Assembly (NCBI GenBank): GCA_029964075.1
Contig: CM057138.1
Location: forward strand, 7,682,932-7,746,931
DNA: 64,000 nucleotides
Source: Patiria pectinifera
Lineage: Eukaryota; Echinodermata; Asteroidea; Valvatida; Asterinidae
Direction: 5' to 3'
Position 1 is the stretch's first letter, and every line of letters starts with the position of its first letter. The notes under the pieces were generated by a model. That model saw only the letters and a program-made list of their open reading frames with translations, did no database searches and was not told where the DNA came from. Both the position numbers and the translations under genes were made by a program. This document shows positions 37,119-49,080 of this stretch, one piece after another.

Positions 37119-37370
37119 TAAGATCAAGATGAAATGTTACAAATTCTTGGACATTTTCAGCACACCTCTTTGTGCAAAAACTTAGATTTTTGCCTTAATC
37201 TAAGCCCACATACTTGGGCCACTTGGTCTATTTTTTTATCTTTATGTCCTATTGCACCTGCTTAAATACATCAGTATAATTATGGGACTCAATTATAACA
37301 ATAATGCCATCCCAAAAATGTGTGGACACATCATTTTCAACAACAAAGAATTAAGAAAGGTGCTACATAC

Positions 37371-37552
37371 CACATATTCAGCCGGGAAGAATCCTTGCTC
37401 ATAAGTCTGGGTGGATCGTCCCTTCCACCATTTGGGGTCCTCTTTGTTGAGGATCTCGATCAGTTCGTTCCGCTCAAAGACAAGGGGGTTGGCTCCTGGG
37501 GGCGGGCGGGGAATACCTTGGTATTTCTTGACGGCTTTCACAACTTGGGAAC
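37371..37552 (-). CDS. VAV: VAV exon: first SH3 domain
   Basis: Encodes KAVKKYQGIPRPPPG, then PLVFERNELIEILNKE, DPKWWKGRS and YEQGFFPAEYV. The YxGxPxPP signature is characteristic of the atypical N-terminal SH3 of VAV proteins, where a Pro-rich insert sits in the usual ligand groove; this domain binds the GRB2 C-terminal SH3 in vertebrates. WW, the downstream GFFP and the Tyr are the usual SH3 core positions. Acceptor TTGCATAG, donor GTATGT; 182 nt, phase 1 in and phase 0 out. It follows the second C1 exon after an intron of only 419 bp. Confidence 0.95.
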
Positions 37553-37971
37553 CTATGCAAATGGTCACATGCCCAACTGTGAACAAGTTTGGTAATAACC
37601 ATACAAGTGCTGGGCCACACACAGCTACACAATTTTGAAATATTACAAGTGGTGTTCAAGTTCCAAGAGTCATGCGTTGAAGCCCAAGTGGAATGGAGAC
37701 ATGAAGACATGGAGACATAAAGGGGAGAGGAAAGATGGCAGATGGGAACACAATACATAAATGCTGTGCAAATGAAGATTTAAGGAATGTTGTGATGAAA
37801 TTATCAGCATTGTTCACAAACTGAAAACATACTGGATGACAAGATTCTGGAATGTTGATAAAAATGGTGCAACAAAAACTGGTTAAAATGGGCCTATTGC
37901 AGGTAACATTTTCTGCAATTCATCTCTGACATATATTACAGTGACTCCTAATCATTGCAGAGGTTTCTTAC

Positions 37972-38072
37972 CCTGACGCTGTTGACAATGCTGGACAGTC
38001 TCCTTGTTCAGACACTCTTTGTGCACGTTGATATTGCACACCTGACACTTGTAGCCTTGGAAGAACTGACCT
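37972..38072 (-). CDS. VAV: VAV exon: C-terminal half of C1 zinc finger
   Basis: Encodes GQFFQGYKCQVCNINVHKEC and then LNKETVQHCQQRQ. This supplies the second CxxC, the His of HxxC, and the last Cys of the Cys/His zinc-binding set of a C1 domain. The RGQFFQGYKC string matches RGTFYQGYxC of human VAV proteins. VAV C1 domains are atypical: they do not bind diacylglycerol but pack against the DH domain and help GTPase exchange. Acceptor GGCTTTTAG, donor GTAAGA. The spacing before the last Cys is eight residues, slightly longer than in vertebrate VAVs. Confidence 0.95.
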
Positions 38073-38677
38073 CTAAAAGCCATCCACAGAAATTTGAATA
38101 GTTTACAAAAACATTTCAATGAACAAAAAAAAAGAAGCTGCTGCAAACTGCTTACTAACTGGATCAGCGGAGTGGAGGAATTAAATACCATGCATGTGTA
38201 ATTAATTTCAATATACCGGTATGGTGGACAGTGGAAAAATCCCAACATATCAAAAAATTACAGAACCAACCCCCAACTTTGTTTTTGGTCTATATCATTA
38301 TCCATAACTTTTTCCCCCATAACTTTCATTTAATTTTGACCAAAAGGGCTATAATTAACATCAATTCTCACTCGATCACAACTGCAATTGCTGGAAAAGC
38401 AGACGATCTTAAAATTAGTTTAAACTGAAACCATGGAAATGGACTATTTGTCTCTGTCTATCACTAAGCATTTCATTGTCAGAAACCATATCTGTAACTC
38501 CCATAGCCGATTGGCTTCTGACATTTAGTCACATTAGGATCAAATAAAGGCATGTGAGCATTCAATTAGCCAGGCTCGTAAGGCTAAACATTCTGCCTTT
38601 TCTCCAGTCAACCAAAGAGGATTCAATCAAACGCACTCCTAAAACAACTTTCGAAACAAAAAGTAACACAAATTTAC

Positions 38678-38773
38678 CTCAGGAGCTTTTGGCATTCTTG
38701 GCAGTAAGTGGGATCCTTAAAACTGACGTACTCATACTTGTGCTCGCTGTTTGGCATAGGGACAATGTTATCC
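38678..38773 (-). CDS. VAV: VAV exon: end of PH domain and start of C1 zinc finger
   Basis: Encodes DNIVPMPNSEHKYEYVSFKD followed by PTYCQECQKLLR. The His, then twelve residues, then CxxC is the first half of the C1 metal ligands (H-x12-C-x2-C). The order matches VAV HxFQMYTFxxxTxCKAC. Acceptor ATGTTAG preceded by a long T run; donor GTAAAT. Length 96 nt; it completes a Lys codon begun by the PH exon and passes AG of an Arg codon to the next exon, so the joint reads LLR-GQFFQG as in the family. Confidence 0.93.
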
Positions 38774-39418
38774 CTAACATAAAAAAAAAACAAAGACACT
38801 GTAATTATGTGGGAAACAGTGATAACACAGCAAGGCAAGGGTGCATGTTATCCATTCTCAGGGAGAGTCTTTGGGCCTAAAATCCGAAAAATGTAGTATC
38901 CAGACACCACTCTGTTGGTTCTGTACAAAGTATATAGAGAGTTGAGTGCATTTTCAAAGTATTTTCTAACAAAATGGAAATGTTTCTGGGTCCCAGATTC
39001 TTGCTTTTCAACATTTTTGCAATGACTGACCTTCATTGAGATAAGATATGATGGAAAAAATTGGCATCAGGGTGCAACATTATTTCTCTAAAATCTTACA
39101 CGACATGTCTAGCCTCTTTTCTTTTGAATTTCTTGATAGAGTGAGGTGTGCATTGAAGTGTGGCAATGGCAAGGGGTAGTGATGCGGATGAGAGGGCCCT
39201 GATCAGTGTAGCAATAATTGTGGGTAGTAATGAGGGTGGCATTGTACGAACTGCTAATAATGACCGGACATGACCTTTGACCTGAGCATGTGCCCTTTCA
39301 CATCATGATCATATGAAGGTTGCTATGCTGCACCTATTACCCAAGTTTAGCTCAATTGCACTTCTACATCATGACCATATGAAGGTTCCCGTGTTTCATC
39401 TATGAATCAAGTTTGGTT
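38774..39418. other. Intron; weak 80-bp duplication
   Basis: CATCATGATCATATGAAGGT at 39302 recurs as CATCATGACCATATGAAGGT at 39367 with similar downstream words. No gene. Confidence 0.45.
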
Positions 39419-39598
39419 CCAATACGGGCAATTCACAATAGTGAGCCTCCAAGAGTTTGCAACGCGTTGGCCAATCACAATGCGCGAAATCTGTCGACCC
39501 AATGCGCGTTTGGAAAAGGTCGACTGATTTCGTGCATTGTGATTGGCCAACGCGTTGCAAACTCTTGGAGGCGCACTATTGTGAATCGCCCGTATTGG
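39419..39598. mobile_element. 180-bp palindromic MITE
   Basis: CCAATACGGGCAATTCACAA with TAGTGAGCCTCCAAGAGTTT and GCAACGCGTTGGCCAATCAC is followed, after about 50 bp, by its near-exact inverse. The terminus matches that of the 4.2-kb element at 30268-34458, so that family may supply its transposase. Confidence 0.85.
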
Positions 39599-40029
39599 GC
39601 TTTAACTTTTCAAATGAGAGCATTTTTTTGAAGCTTTAACCAAAATACCACATATGGGTCTTTCTACAGTATTGGGTAATTTTGAAGGACAAAGATTACA
39701 CAAATGTTTTATTAAGAACCACCCATTGCAGAGTTACAAGTTATGTGTGATATTGTTAAGTATGTATTAAAGATATATCAGAAATATAACGAAAACCATT
39801 GGTTGTTGTGTATGTTTATTATTCATTTAACTCTGAAGAATGTGTCCCTAAAATGGTGCTAAATATTGTGACATTTCCTGAAAGGCAGGAAACTATTGCT
39901 TTTTCTCCCTGTTTCAGTCTCAGTATTAAACTAAATTGACAGTGTACGAAAAGTTGGAGTTTCCCCCATATAAATAATATAAGATGCAACCGCTGCGAGC
40001 TCACTTGTAAATACAAGCCGACTGTCAGG

Positions 40030-41720
40030 TGAGCCAATATCCACGTAACTGTGTCCGTCAAAATGTTACGTGGGTAATCCCTTGCCAGATCGGAAAATCC
40101 AAGCCTTGTATCGCCACCTGGTTATGACTGTTTTATACATGTAGCTATGTTATCTTGTGTGAGGCACATATCATGACAGCAAATGTTTCCATTTAAAAGT
40201 TTCTCAAAACGGCCGACGAAATCTCGGTTCCAACTGTCCGTCAAATCGTTACGTGGATAACATCACGCTCGTGTGCCAACTCAGAATTAGATAGATCCCC
40301 AGTTGACATCTTATGGTGTTCTCCCCTCACTGAGATGGGTTTCTGACGTGTTGTTCTTGAACAGTCTTTCCAACTTCCTGACGGATGTTTCATGTTTGGT
40401 ATTCCATCACCAGAGTTACGTGGATAATGGCCGTTACGTGGCTAATCATGACAAAGGTTTTTAAAACGTCTTAGCACAGCGAGACAGGACAAATTTGTTT
40501 CCAGTGATAGAAGATGATGTCCAGTAACATCATGTTCAGTGTTCGAAGCTAGGTGAAATTACATAATAATAATAATAATAATAATAAACAGTTCTTATAT
40601 AGCGCATAATACAATGAAGTCTCTATGCGCTTGTGCGAGTGAGCAGATGAGTTTTAACATACAACTAAATGAGCTGATGACACAAGAGACGGACACAATG
40701 ACTGGTGTGTCATTACCCTTGTAACGTGATACAGACATAAATGTGGACGCAGCAAACCACGCCAAAAAAACAGCTACCCCGTGTAATTTTTTTTGCACTG
40801 CAGGACTGAATGGTCCATGTCAATATTCAAGGGGAAATCTGAGATGGTATGTGAGGTAAAAAAAACAGTTCATTTTCAACTAAAATCGGTTTTAACAATG
40901 TTAATGAACAGGACATGAAAAGGTTCACCAAGGGGGGGGGGAATGTAAATTTGGAAACAGCCGAGTCGCTACCGATGCAGTAAAAAGCCGCCATTTTTTT
41001 TCGCACTTTCGTGCCGCTGTCATGAGCGAAAGTTTGACTCTCAAACTGGACTTTCCAAAAAAATCCAGGTGAGGATTCAACACTTAAAAATAGTTTAACA
41101 AATGTTGATGCATTCATACTCTTTTTCTGTGTGAAATTTTTTCTGTACGACTCGTTTTTTGGGGTAAAATCATTGGCTGTTTATGCCACAGGGCCTGTTG
41201 ACAAGAAAGAGTTGTGTGGAAAACGCACGTGTTGCGTGGCTGTTATGTGTAGGCTTTTAAGTGCAATACAGCTTGTCACAGTGTAGTGTTCGCAGAATGA
41301 AAAGAACGACGTGGCACACTTCAAAGTTTCTCCCAACTTTCCCCATGCATGTAGCTCATTCTCTTTGTTGTGAATCTTCATGTTCATTAAGTTAAATACT
41401 AAGTAACTTTTTCTAAATAATACTTGCTGTTGACTACTTTAGTATCATAAATTTAGTCCGAATTTTTTTTAAAGGTTGTGTCCGGAAATTGGGCACAAAA
41501 TCGGCCAAGTGTTCCCAGGCATGGCACACTGGAACAAATCTTTAAAACAAATCCCAACTTGTTTTAAGATGATTGGAGTTGGGGGTGATATGTGCATAAC
41601 TGTTAAAAATAATTTTGTTGGAAATAAATAAATGTTTAAACGTCTGTCAGAATTCAGTTGTCTGTCAATGCCTGTGTTTATTTCCATTGCGTCCGTCAAT
41701 GTTACGTGGGTAATTCTGTG
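40030..41720. repeat. Recurring GTCCGTCAA..GTTACGTGG motif
   Basis: GTCCGTCAAAATGTTACGTG (40052), GTCCGTCAAATCGTTACGTG (40237) and GTCCGTCAATGTTACGTG (41690) occur in one orientation; CCACGTAAC at 40041 is inverse to the first. Two further GTTACGTGG words lie at 40414 and 40433. Possibly subterminal repeats of an unrecognised transposon. The rest of the interval is non-coding. Confidence 0.5.
40566..40700 (-). mobile_element. (AAT)n with SINE-like tail fragment
   Basis: An (ATA)n run at about 40566-40586 precedes TATATAGCGCATAATAC and CTATGCGCTTG, which read on the minus strand resemble the 3-prime end of the SINE type at 1386-1740 (GCGCTTTATGAATATCCAC before ATT repeats). Head not preserved. 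Confidence 0.5.
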
Positions 41721-43129
41721 CTAATGCTAAATACCCTTTTTGAATGTGAGCCATATTATCAGACTGACTTGACAAACAACAAATTAAGCAGCAGTAATGG
41801 ACCACCAAACACTCAGTTATTGGCATGACAGACTTCATGCATTTACTCATTGTCTTTCAATGGAAAGATAAACAAAATATACTGACCTTGTGAAAAATAC
41901 AGTGATTCAGAGGGTGTTTCATATTTTTTTCGCCGAAAGGGAATTTGTGGGGGATTTTCTAGGGTGATATTATTTACAATAATCACTTGCACTTTAAAAA
42001 CACACATACCACAATAGATCAAATACCTTGCTTGACTGCTGGGACTACCAAGGTGTCCGTCCCCGTTACATACGTATAAATACCCCTTAAAGGCAGTACA
42101 CAAAACCCCTGATTTTTTTATTGTACAAGAGAAAGTTATCTTTTTGCTACTTTTTCTGAAAAGGTGACAGTACCCTCAATTCATGTTTGAGGCTTTAAAT
42201 CTTCTCTAAGCAATTTCAATTTTGAGGTAAATGTCACACTCTTTTACCCAATACTGTAGAAAGACCCATATATACATGTACATACGGACATCCCAGCCAG
42301 ACGGAATTGTGGTTCTAGCAGATGGACAGTTCCGGGGTAGGAGCATTGTTGTCCTTTTATCCCTATTTCTAAAGATTTCGTTGTGGGGTACCCTTTCAAG
42401 ATTTTACTAGTGGATTACAGTTCCTTTTGTTCAAGTACCCCACAAGTGGTCAATGGTAAGCACGGACATACGGAAATACAGACATACATACAGACATACG
42501 TACAGACATAGTGATCACATGGTCTCTTTCCTGAACTTTGTTCAGGCAAGACAAAAATAGATCTGCTACCAATCAATAAAGACAGGCTTCCAGATGGCTA
42601 GGCTGGGTTCTAATCCTGCAAAATTCACCCTGAATGCATGGGAGTATACTTGTGCCTGTATCTGTGAGAGTCAGAGTCAAATAATGACACAATCAAAAGT
42701 TGACTTAGCTGTCAATTAAGTCAATATTTAACAATGAGTGCTAGTCGAGCTATGGTACAAAAATGGTTGATTCCAATGCTCTCGTCTTACCCATAGAGCA
42801 TTACTACATTATGCATTATTCCCTGAGGTGGTAAGTCGTTCACTGTGATTTCTTTTCCCACAGAACCTTGCAGCCCACCCACCATATGGCTAGGCCTGGG
42901 CGACTAGTGAATTTCAGTAGTTGCGACTAGTTGCGATAAATTGTCGCGTTCACAAGACTGGGGGGGGGGGCTGCCTCTCCCAGAGGTAGCAAGCTGTGAA
43001 CATGCTAGTTGACTTCAGCATGTGGCTTGCAGGATGTCTGAAAGTGGCATACCACTGCAACAGGCCGATTAGGGAGCCGTGGACTTTGCAGGCATGCATC
43101 TTTAACGGGAATCACATTTATGGCTGGCT
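41721..43129. other. Intron, no gene supported
   Basis: No exon fits the VAV phases. Short GACATAC words repeat at 42466-42510 and a G run lies at 42961-42970. Confidence 0.4.
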
Positions 43130-46100
43130 AGGGAGTGAGGGACATACCTAGGAGGCAAAGCTTCAACCTGCTGGCGAGCACAATAGTATATTAGGGAGTG
43201 AGGCATTTGCTTAGAGGGTGAAGTGTCACTCTGCTAGCAAGGATGATAGTAGAATAGGGAGTGAGGGACTTGCCTAGAGGGTGAAGTGTCACTCTGCTAG
43301 CAAGGATGATAGTAGAATAGGGAGTGAGGGACTTGCTTAGAGGATGATAGTAGAATAGGGAGTGAGGGACTTGCGTAGAGAGCGAAGTGTCACTCTGCTG
43401 GCTAGGATGAAAGTAGAATAGGGAGTGAGGGACTTGCCTAGAGGGTGAAGTGTCACTCTGCTGACTAGGATGATAGTAGAATAGGGAGTGAGGGACTTGC
43501 TTAGAGGATGAAAGTAGAATAGGGAGTGAGAGACTTGCCTAGAGAGCGAACTGTCACTCTGCTAGCAAGGATGATAGTAGAATAGGGAGTGAGGGACTTG
43601 CCTAGAGAGCGAAGTGTCACTCTGCTAGCAAGGATGATAGTAGAATAGGGAGTGACGGATTTGCCTAGAGGGTGAAGTGTCACTCTGCTAGCAAGGATGA
43701 TAGTAGAATAGGGAGTGAGGGATTTGCCTAGAGAGCGAAGTGTCACTCTGCTAGCTAGGATGACAGTAGAATAGGGAGTGAGGGACTTGCCTAGAGGGTG
43801 AAGTGTCACTCTGCTAGCAAGGATGATAGTAGAATAGGGAGTGAGGGACTTGCCTAGAGGGTGAAGTGTCACTCTGCTAGCAAGGATGATAGTAGAATAG
43901 GGAGTGAGGGACTTGCCTAGAGGGCAAAGTGTCACTCTGCTCGCTAGGATGATAGTAGAATAGGGAGTGAGGGACTTGCCTAGAGGGTGAAGTGTCACTC
44001 TGCTGGCTAGGATGATAGTAGAATAGGGAGTAAGGGACTTGCCTAGAGGGCAAAGTGTCACTCTGCTAGCAAGGATGATAGTAGAATAGGGAGTGAGGGA
44101 CTTGCCTAGAGAGCGAAGTGTCACTCTGCTAGCTAGGATGATAGTAGAATAGGGAGTGAGGGACTTGCCTAGAGGGTGAAGTGTCACTCTGCTAGCAAGG
44201 ATGATAGTAGAATAGGGAGTGACGGATTTGCCTAGAGGGCAAAGTGTCACTCTGCTCGCTAGGATGATAGTAGAATAGGGAGTGAGGGACTTGCCTAGAG
44301 GGCAAAGTGTCACTCTTCTAGCTAGGATGATAGTAGAATACGGAGTGAGGGACTTGCCTAGAGGGTGAAGTGTCACTCTTCTAGCTAGGATGAAAGTAGA
44401 ATAGGGAGTGAGGGACTTGCCTAGAGGGTGAAGTGTCACTCTGCTCGCTAGGATGATAGTAGAATAGGGAGTGAGGGACTTGCCTAGAGGGCAAAGTGTC
44501 ACTCTGCTAGCAAGGATGATAGTAGAATAGGGAGTGAGGGACTTGCCTAGAGGGTGAAGTGTCACTCTGCTGGCTAGGATGATAGTAGAATAGGGAGTAA
44601 GGGACTTGCCTAGAGGGCAAAGTGTCACTCTGCTAGCAAGGATGATAGTAGAATAGGGAGTGAGGGACTTGCTTAGAGGATGAAAGTAGAATAGGGAGTG
44701 AGGGACTTGCCTAGAGAGCGAAGTGTCACTCTGCTAGCAAGGATGATAGTAGAATAGGGAGTGAGGGACTTGCCTAGAGGGTGAAGTGTCACTCTGCTAG
44801 CAAGGATGATAGTAGAATAGGGAGTGAGGGACTTGCCTAGAGGGCAAAGTGTCACTCTGCTAGCTAGGATGATAGTAGAATAGGGAGTGAGGGACTTGCC
44901 TAGAGAGCGAAGTGTCACTCTGCTAGCAAGGATGATAGTAGAATAGGGAGTGAGGGACTTGCTTAGAGGATGATAGTAGAATAGGGAGTGAGGGACTTGC
45001 CTAGAGGGTGAAGTGTCACTCTGCTGGCTAGGATGATAGTAGAATAGGGAGTGAGGGACTTGCCTAGAGGGTGAAGTGTCACTCTGCTAGCTAGGATGAA
45101 AGTAGAATAGGGAGTGAGGGACTTGCCTAGAGAGCGAAGTGTCACTCTGCTAGCAAGGATGATAGTAGAATAGGGAGTGAGGGACTTGCCTAGAGAGCGA
45201 AGTGTCACTCTGCTAGCAAGGATGATAGTAGAATAGGGAGTGACGGATTTGCCTAGAGGGTGAAGTGTCACTCTGCTAGCTAGGATGACAGTAGAATAGG
45301 GAGTGAGGGACTTGCCTAGAGGGCAAAGTGTCACTCTGCTAGCTAGGATGATAGTAGAATAGGGAGTGAGGGACTTGCGTAGAGAGCGAACTGTCACTCT
45401 GCTAGCAAGGATGATAGTAGAATAGGGAGTGACGGATTTGCCTAGAGGGTGAAGTGTCACTCTGCTAGCTAGGATGACAGTAGAATAGGGAGTGAGGGAC
45501 TTGCCTAGAGGGTGAAGTGTCACTCTGCTAGCTAGGATGACAGTAGAATAGGGAGTGAGGGACTTGCCTAGAGAGCGAAGTGTCACTCTTCTAGCTAGGA
45601 TGATAGTAGAATACGGAGTGAGGGACTTGCCTAGAGGGTGAAGTGTCACTCTGCTGGCTAGGATGATAGTAGAATAGGGAGTGAGGGACTTGCGTAGAGG
45701 GTGAAGTGTCACTCTGCTAGCAAGGATGATAGTAGAATAGGGAGTGAGGGACTTGCCTAGAGGGCAAAGTGTCACTCTGCTAGCAAGGATGATAGTAGAA
45801 TAGGGAGTGAGGGACTTGCCTAGAGGGTGAAGTGTCACTCTGCTAGCAAGGATGATAGTAGAATAGGGAGTGAGGGACTTGCCTAGAGGGCAAAGTGTCA
45901 CTCTGCTAGCTAGGATGATAGTAGAATAGGGAGTGAGGGACTTGCCTAGAGAGCGAAGTGTCACTCTGCTAGCAAGGATGATAGTAGAATAGGGAGTGAG
46001 GGACTTGCTTAGAGGATGATAGTAGAATAGGGAGTGAGGGACTTGCCTAGGAGGTGAAGTGTCACTCTGCTAGCAAGGATGATAGTAGAATAGGGAGTGA

Positions 46101-47335
46101 GGGACTTGCCTAGAGGGTGAAGTGTCACTCTGCTAGCTAGGATGAAAGTAGAATAGGGAGTGAGGGACTTGCCTAGAGAGCGAAGTGTCACTCTGCTAGC
46201 AAGGATGATAGTAGAATAGGGAGTGAGGGACTTGCCTAGAGAGCGAAGTGTCACTCTGCTAGCAAGGATGATAGTAGAATAGGGAGTGACGGATTTGCCT
46301 AGAGGGTGAAGTGTCACTCTGCTAGCTAGGATGACAGTAGAATAGGGAGTGAGGGACTTGCCTAGAGGGCAAAGTGTCACTCTGCTAGCTAGGATGATAG
46401 TAGAATAGGGAGTGAGGGACTTGCGTAGAGAGCGAAGTGTCACTCTGCTAGCAAGGATGATAGTAGAATAGGGAGTGACGGATTTGCCTAGAGGGTGAAG
46501 TGTCACTCTGCTAGCTAGGATGACAGTAGAATAGGGAGTGAGGGACTTGCCTAGAGGGTGAAGTGTCACTCTGCTAGCTAGGATGACAGTAGAATAGGGA
46601 GTGAGGGACTTGCCTAGAGAGCGAAGTGTCACTCTTCTAGCTAGGATGATAGTAGAATAGGGAGTGAGGGACTTGCCTAGAGGGTGAAGTGTCACTCTGC
46701 TGGCTAGGATGATAGTAGAATAGGGAGTGAGGGACTTGCGTAGAGAGCGAAGTGTTACTCTGCTGGCTGGGATGAAAGTAGAATAGGGAGTGAGGGACTT
46801 GCCTAGAGGGTGAAGTGTCACTCTGCTAGCTAGGATGAAAGTAGAATAGGGAGTGAGGGACTTGCCTAGAGAGCGAAGTGTCACTCTGCTAGCTAGGATG
46901 AAAGTAGAATAGGGAGTGAGGGACTTGCCTAGAGGGTGAAGTGTCACTCTGCTAGCTAGGATGAAAGTAGAATAGGGAGTGAGGGACTTGCCTAGAGGGT
47001 GAAGTGTCACTCTGCTGGCTAGGATGACAGTAGAATAGGGAGTGAGGGACTTGCCTAGAGGGCAAAGTGTCACTCTGCTGACTATGATGACAGTAGAATA
47101 ATAATAATAATAATATCATACCGGAGTCTTACATAGCACACGTATCTACCAACAATTAGGTACTCAAGGCGCTCAAGACTCAACACCATAACCATTGGAC
47201 CACAGCACCACATAGGGAGTGACGGATTTGCCTAGGAGGTGAAGTGTCACTCTGCTAGCAAGGATGACAGTAGAATAGGGAGTGAGGGACTTGCCTAGAG
47301 AGCGAAGTGTCACTCTGCTGGCTAGGATGATAGTA
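43130..47335. repeat. 63-bp minisatellite, over 60 copies, with higher-order repeat
   Basis: Unit: GGGAGTGAGGGACTTGCCTA, GAGGGTGAAGTGTCACTCTG, CTAGCAAGGATGATAGTAGA, ATA. The left edge is degenerate. Short 38-bp units lacking the GTGTCACTCTG part occur near 43340, 43500, 44680, 44965 and 46010. A block of about twelve units starting at the 44965 short unit is repeated about 1046 bp further right, including the same variant order, so multi-unit duplication occurred. Because 63 is a multiple of three, minus-strand frames of up to 375 aa (unit VTLHPLGKSLTPYSTIILAS) run open until a short unit shifts frame; I regard them as non-coding. The array lies in the VAV intron between the PH and C1 exons. 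Confidence 0.95.
47097..47213 (-). mobile_element. Truncated SINE inside the minisatellite
   Basis: AATAATAATAATAATAATAT followed by ATAGCACACG, TACTCAAGGCGCTC and CCATTGGACCACAGCACCA. On the minus strand this gives a tRNA-like head TGGTGCTGTGGTCCAATGG and a 3-prime ATT tail. It separates the last two 63-bp units from the rest of the array. Confidence 0.65.
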
Positions 47336-47490
47336 GAAATGATAGAAGGATGAAAGTGTCATGGCCGGCAAACCGCAAGGTACTTTGGGAAAATCCTCTT
47401 TCTGAATGGATAGCGCTCTTGCAGGGGAATAATGCACATGCAGTTATACTTTATGGATAAAACAAGCAGATTAGAATGTGCAATACTTAC

Positions 47491-47618
47491 TTTGCTAATG
47501 TAATGCTGTCCACCCATTTATCCATCTGGTCTTGTGTCTTGCAGTAGAGCTCGAAATTTGGCTCCCTTTGCTCATTATTGTTGTTCTTGTATGGTGTCAG
47601 ACAAAAACACCAATTCCA
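47491..47618 (-). CDS. VAV: VAV exon: PH domain core
   Basis: Encodes WNWCFCLTPYKNNNNEQREP and NFELYCKTQDQMDKWVDSIT, ending LAK. Aligns by eye with VAV2 [23 protein letters not shown]...KWMEQFEMA: the FxLYCKT strand and the conserved C-terminal helix Trp of PH domains (MDKWVDSI) are both present. Acceptor CCGTTTGGCAG, donor GTAAGT, 128 nt, phase 0 in, phase 2 out. It lies only about 160 bp beyond the end of the 63-bp minisatellite, which therefore sits in the next intron. Confidence 0.92.
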
Positions 47619-48515
47619 CTGCCAAACGGAAAAATCATTGAAAGCCATCATCCTTTTTTTATTTATGCAGCAATTTGTATATTCACTGTTAAATCTACAT
47701 ACATTTGACAAATTCTCAAAGTGCCAGTGTCAGTTCAGTTACAATTTGAATGGGACTGCATCAGCAGATCCGGGGGGTGGAGGAAATGGGGGCCAACAAG
47801 GGTAAATTCCCCCCCCCCCACCAAAAGATGCTGAGTATCTGTTTATGCCTGTCTTTTACATTGATGGGGTGTCTACACATCCCTCTTCCCTCCAAGGATT
47901 ATAAAGAAAGAAAAGGGGTAAAAACAGCATCCCCTAAAGTGAAAGCAGAAAACAAAAATGTGGGGGGGGGCGGGGGAAAGCTCATATCAATAAAGATGTT
48001 AATCCACACCAAAACCTGAATCCAAACCACCATCCCCTTCTCCCTTTTGAATTTGAATCAGCTGGCCAGTCAGCTACTATTTAAAGGAAATCCTGGGTAT
48101 GCAACTGTATTCTAAGCCCCCTTGATTATTGGTTTCTGGATCCCTGAATGCAGAACTGGCACTAATCATCGTGTATTTCATGGGTATCAGTGTTGTAGTC
48201 AAGACATCCAAGTCCTCATTTGTAACTTGCTCAAACTTTCAAACACAATATTATTTTATTAAAAGATACTGATAACATTTTGAGGTTAACTTTCAAGTAC
48301 ATGTAATTTTTTTGAGGTATTTTTTGAGTAAGGGTCTTGTTGAAGTCTTTTGAGACCATTCAGGGATCAAGAAAATCCCATGAAATGTTAAGTCCAGAAA
48401 TAATCTTTCTTTTAATAAACAATAATAAGTTTAGAAGATCATCAATTATCTTCCAAATTTTCGCATTGTTCACTGTTGATTGTTGATGTTGATTGTTAAT
48501 GTTGGTTATTGTTAT
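47619..48515. other. Intron, no gene; poly-C/G runs
   Basis: Homopolymer C (47811) and G (47962) runs but no gene, TIR or array recognised. Confidence 0.4.
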
Positions 48516-49080
48516 TGATGTTGATGGTTGATGGTTGATGGTTGATGGTTGATGGTTGATGGTTGATGGTTGATGGTTGATGGTTGATGGTTGATGGTTG
48601 ATGGTTGATGGTTGATGGTTGATGGTTGATGGTTGATGGTTGATGGGTGATGGTTGATGGGTGATGGGTGATGGGTGATGGGTGATGGGTGATGGGTGAT
48701 GGGTGATGGGTGATGGGTGATGGGTGATGGGTGATGGGTGATGGGTGATGGGTGATGGGTGATGGGTGATGGGTGATGGGTGATGGGTGATGGGTGATGG
48801 GTGATGGGTGATGGGTGATGGGTGATGGGTGATGGGTGATGGGTGATGGGTGATGGGTGATGGGTGATGGGTGATGGGTGATGGGTGATGGGTGATGGGT
48901 GATGGGTGATGGGTGATGGGTGATGGGTGATGGGTGATGGGTGATGGGTGATGGGTGATGGGTGATGGGTGATGGGTGATGGGTGATGGGTGATGGGTGA
49001 TGTTGATGTTGATGTTGATGTTGATGTTGATGTTGATGTTGATGTTGATGTTGATGATGATGATGATGATGATGATGATT
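48516..49080 (+). repeat. (TGATGGT)n / (TGATGGG)n / (TGATGT)n microsatellite
   Basis: Three phases in order: TGATGGT heptamers (about 48525-48648), TGATGGG heptamers (to about 48999), then GATGTT hexamers and GAT triplets. The sharp switch between heptamer types suggests separate expansions of variant units. The minus-strand 236-aa frame (ITHHPSP repeated) is a product of the array. Confidence 0.95.

Noticed and set aside
37293-37622. 109-aa ORF as a stand-alone SH3 protein
   Set aside because: Clear splice sites at 37552 and 37371 show it is one VAV exon read into introns.
43501-47073. Minus-strand ORFs of 375, 81, 333 and 354 aa as genes
   Set aside because: They are readings of the 63-bp satellite (a multiple of three) and break only at 38-bp units; no unique coding flanks or splice context.
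48660-49000. (TGATGGG)n as telomeric repeat
   Set aside because: Unit differs from TTAGGG and grades into TGATGGT; an interstitial microsatellite is simpler.
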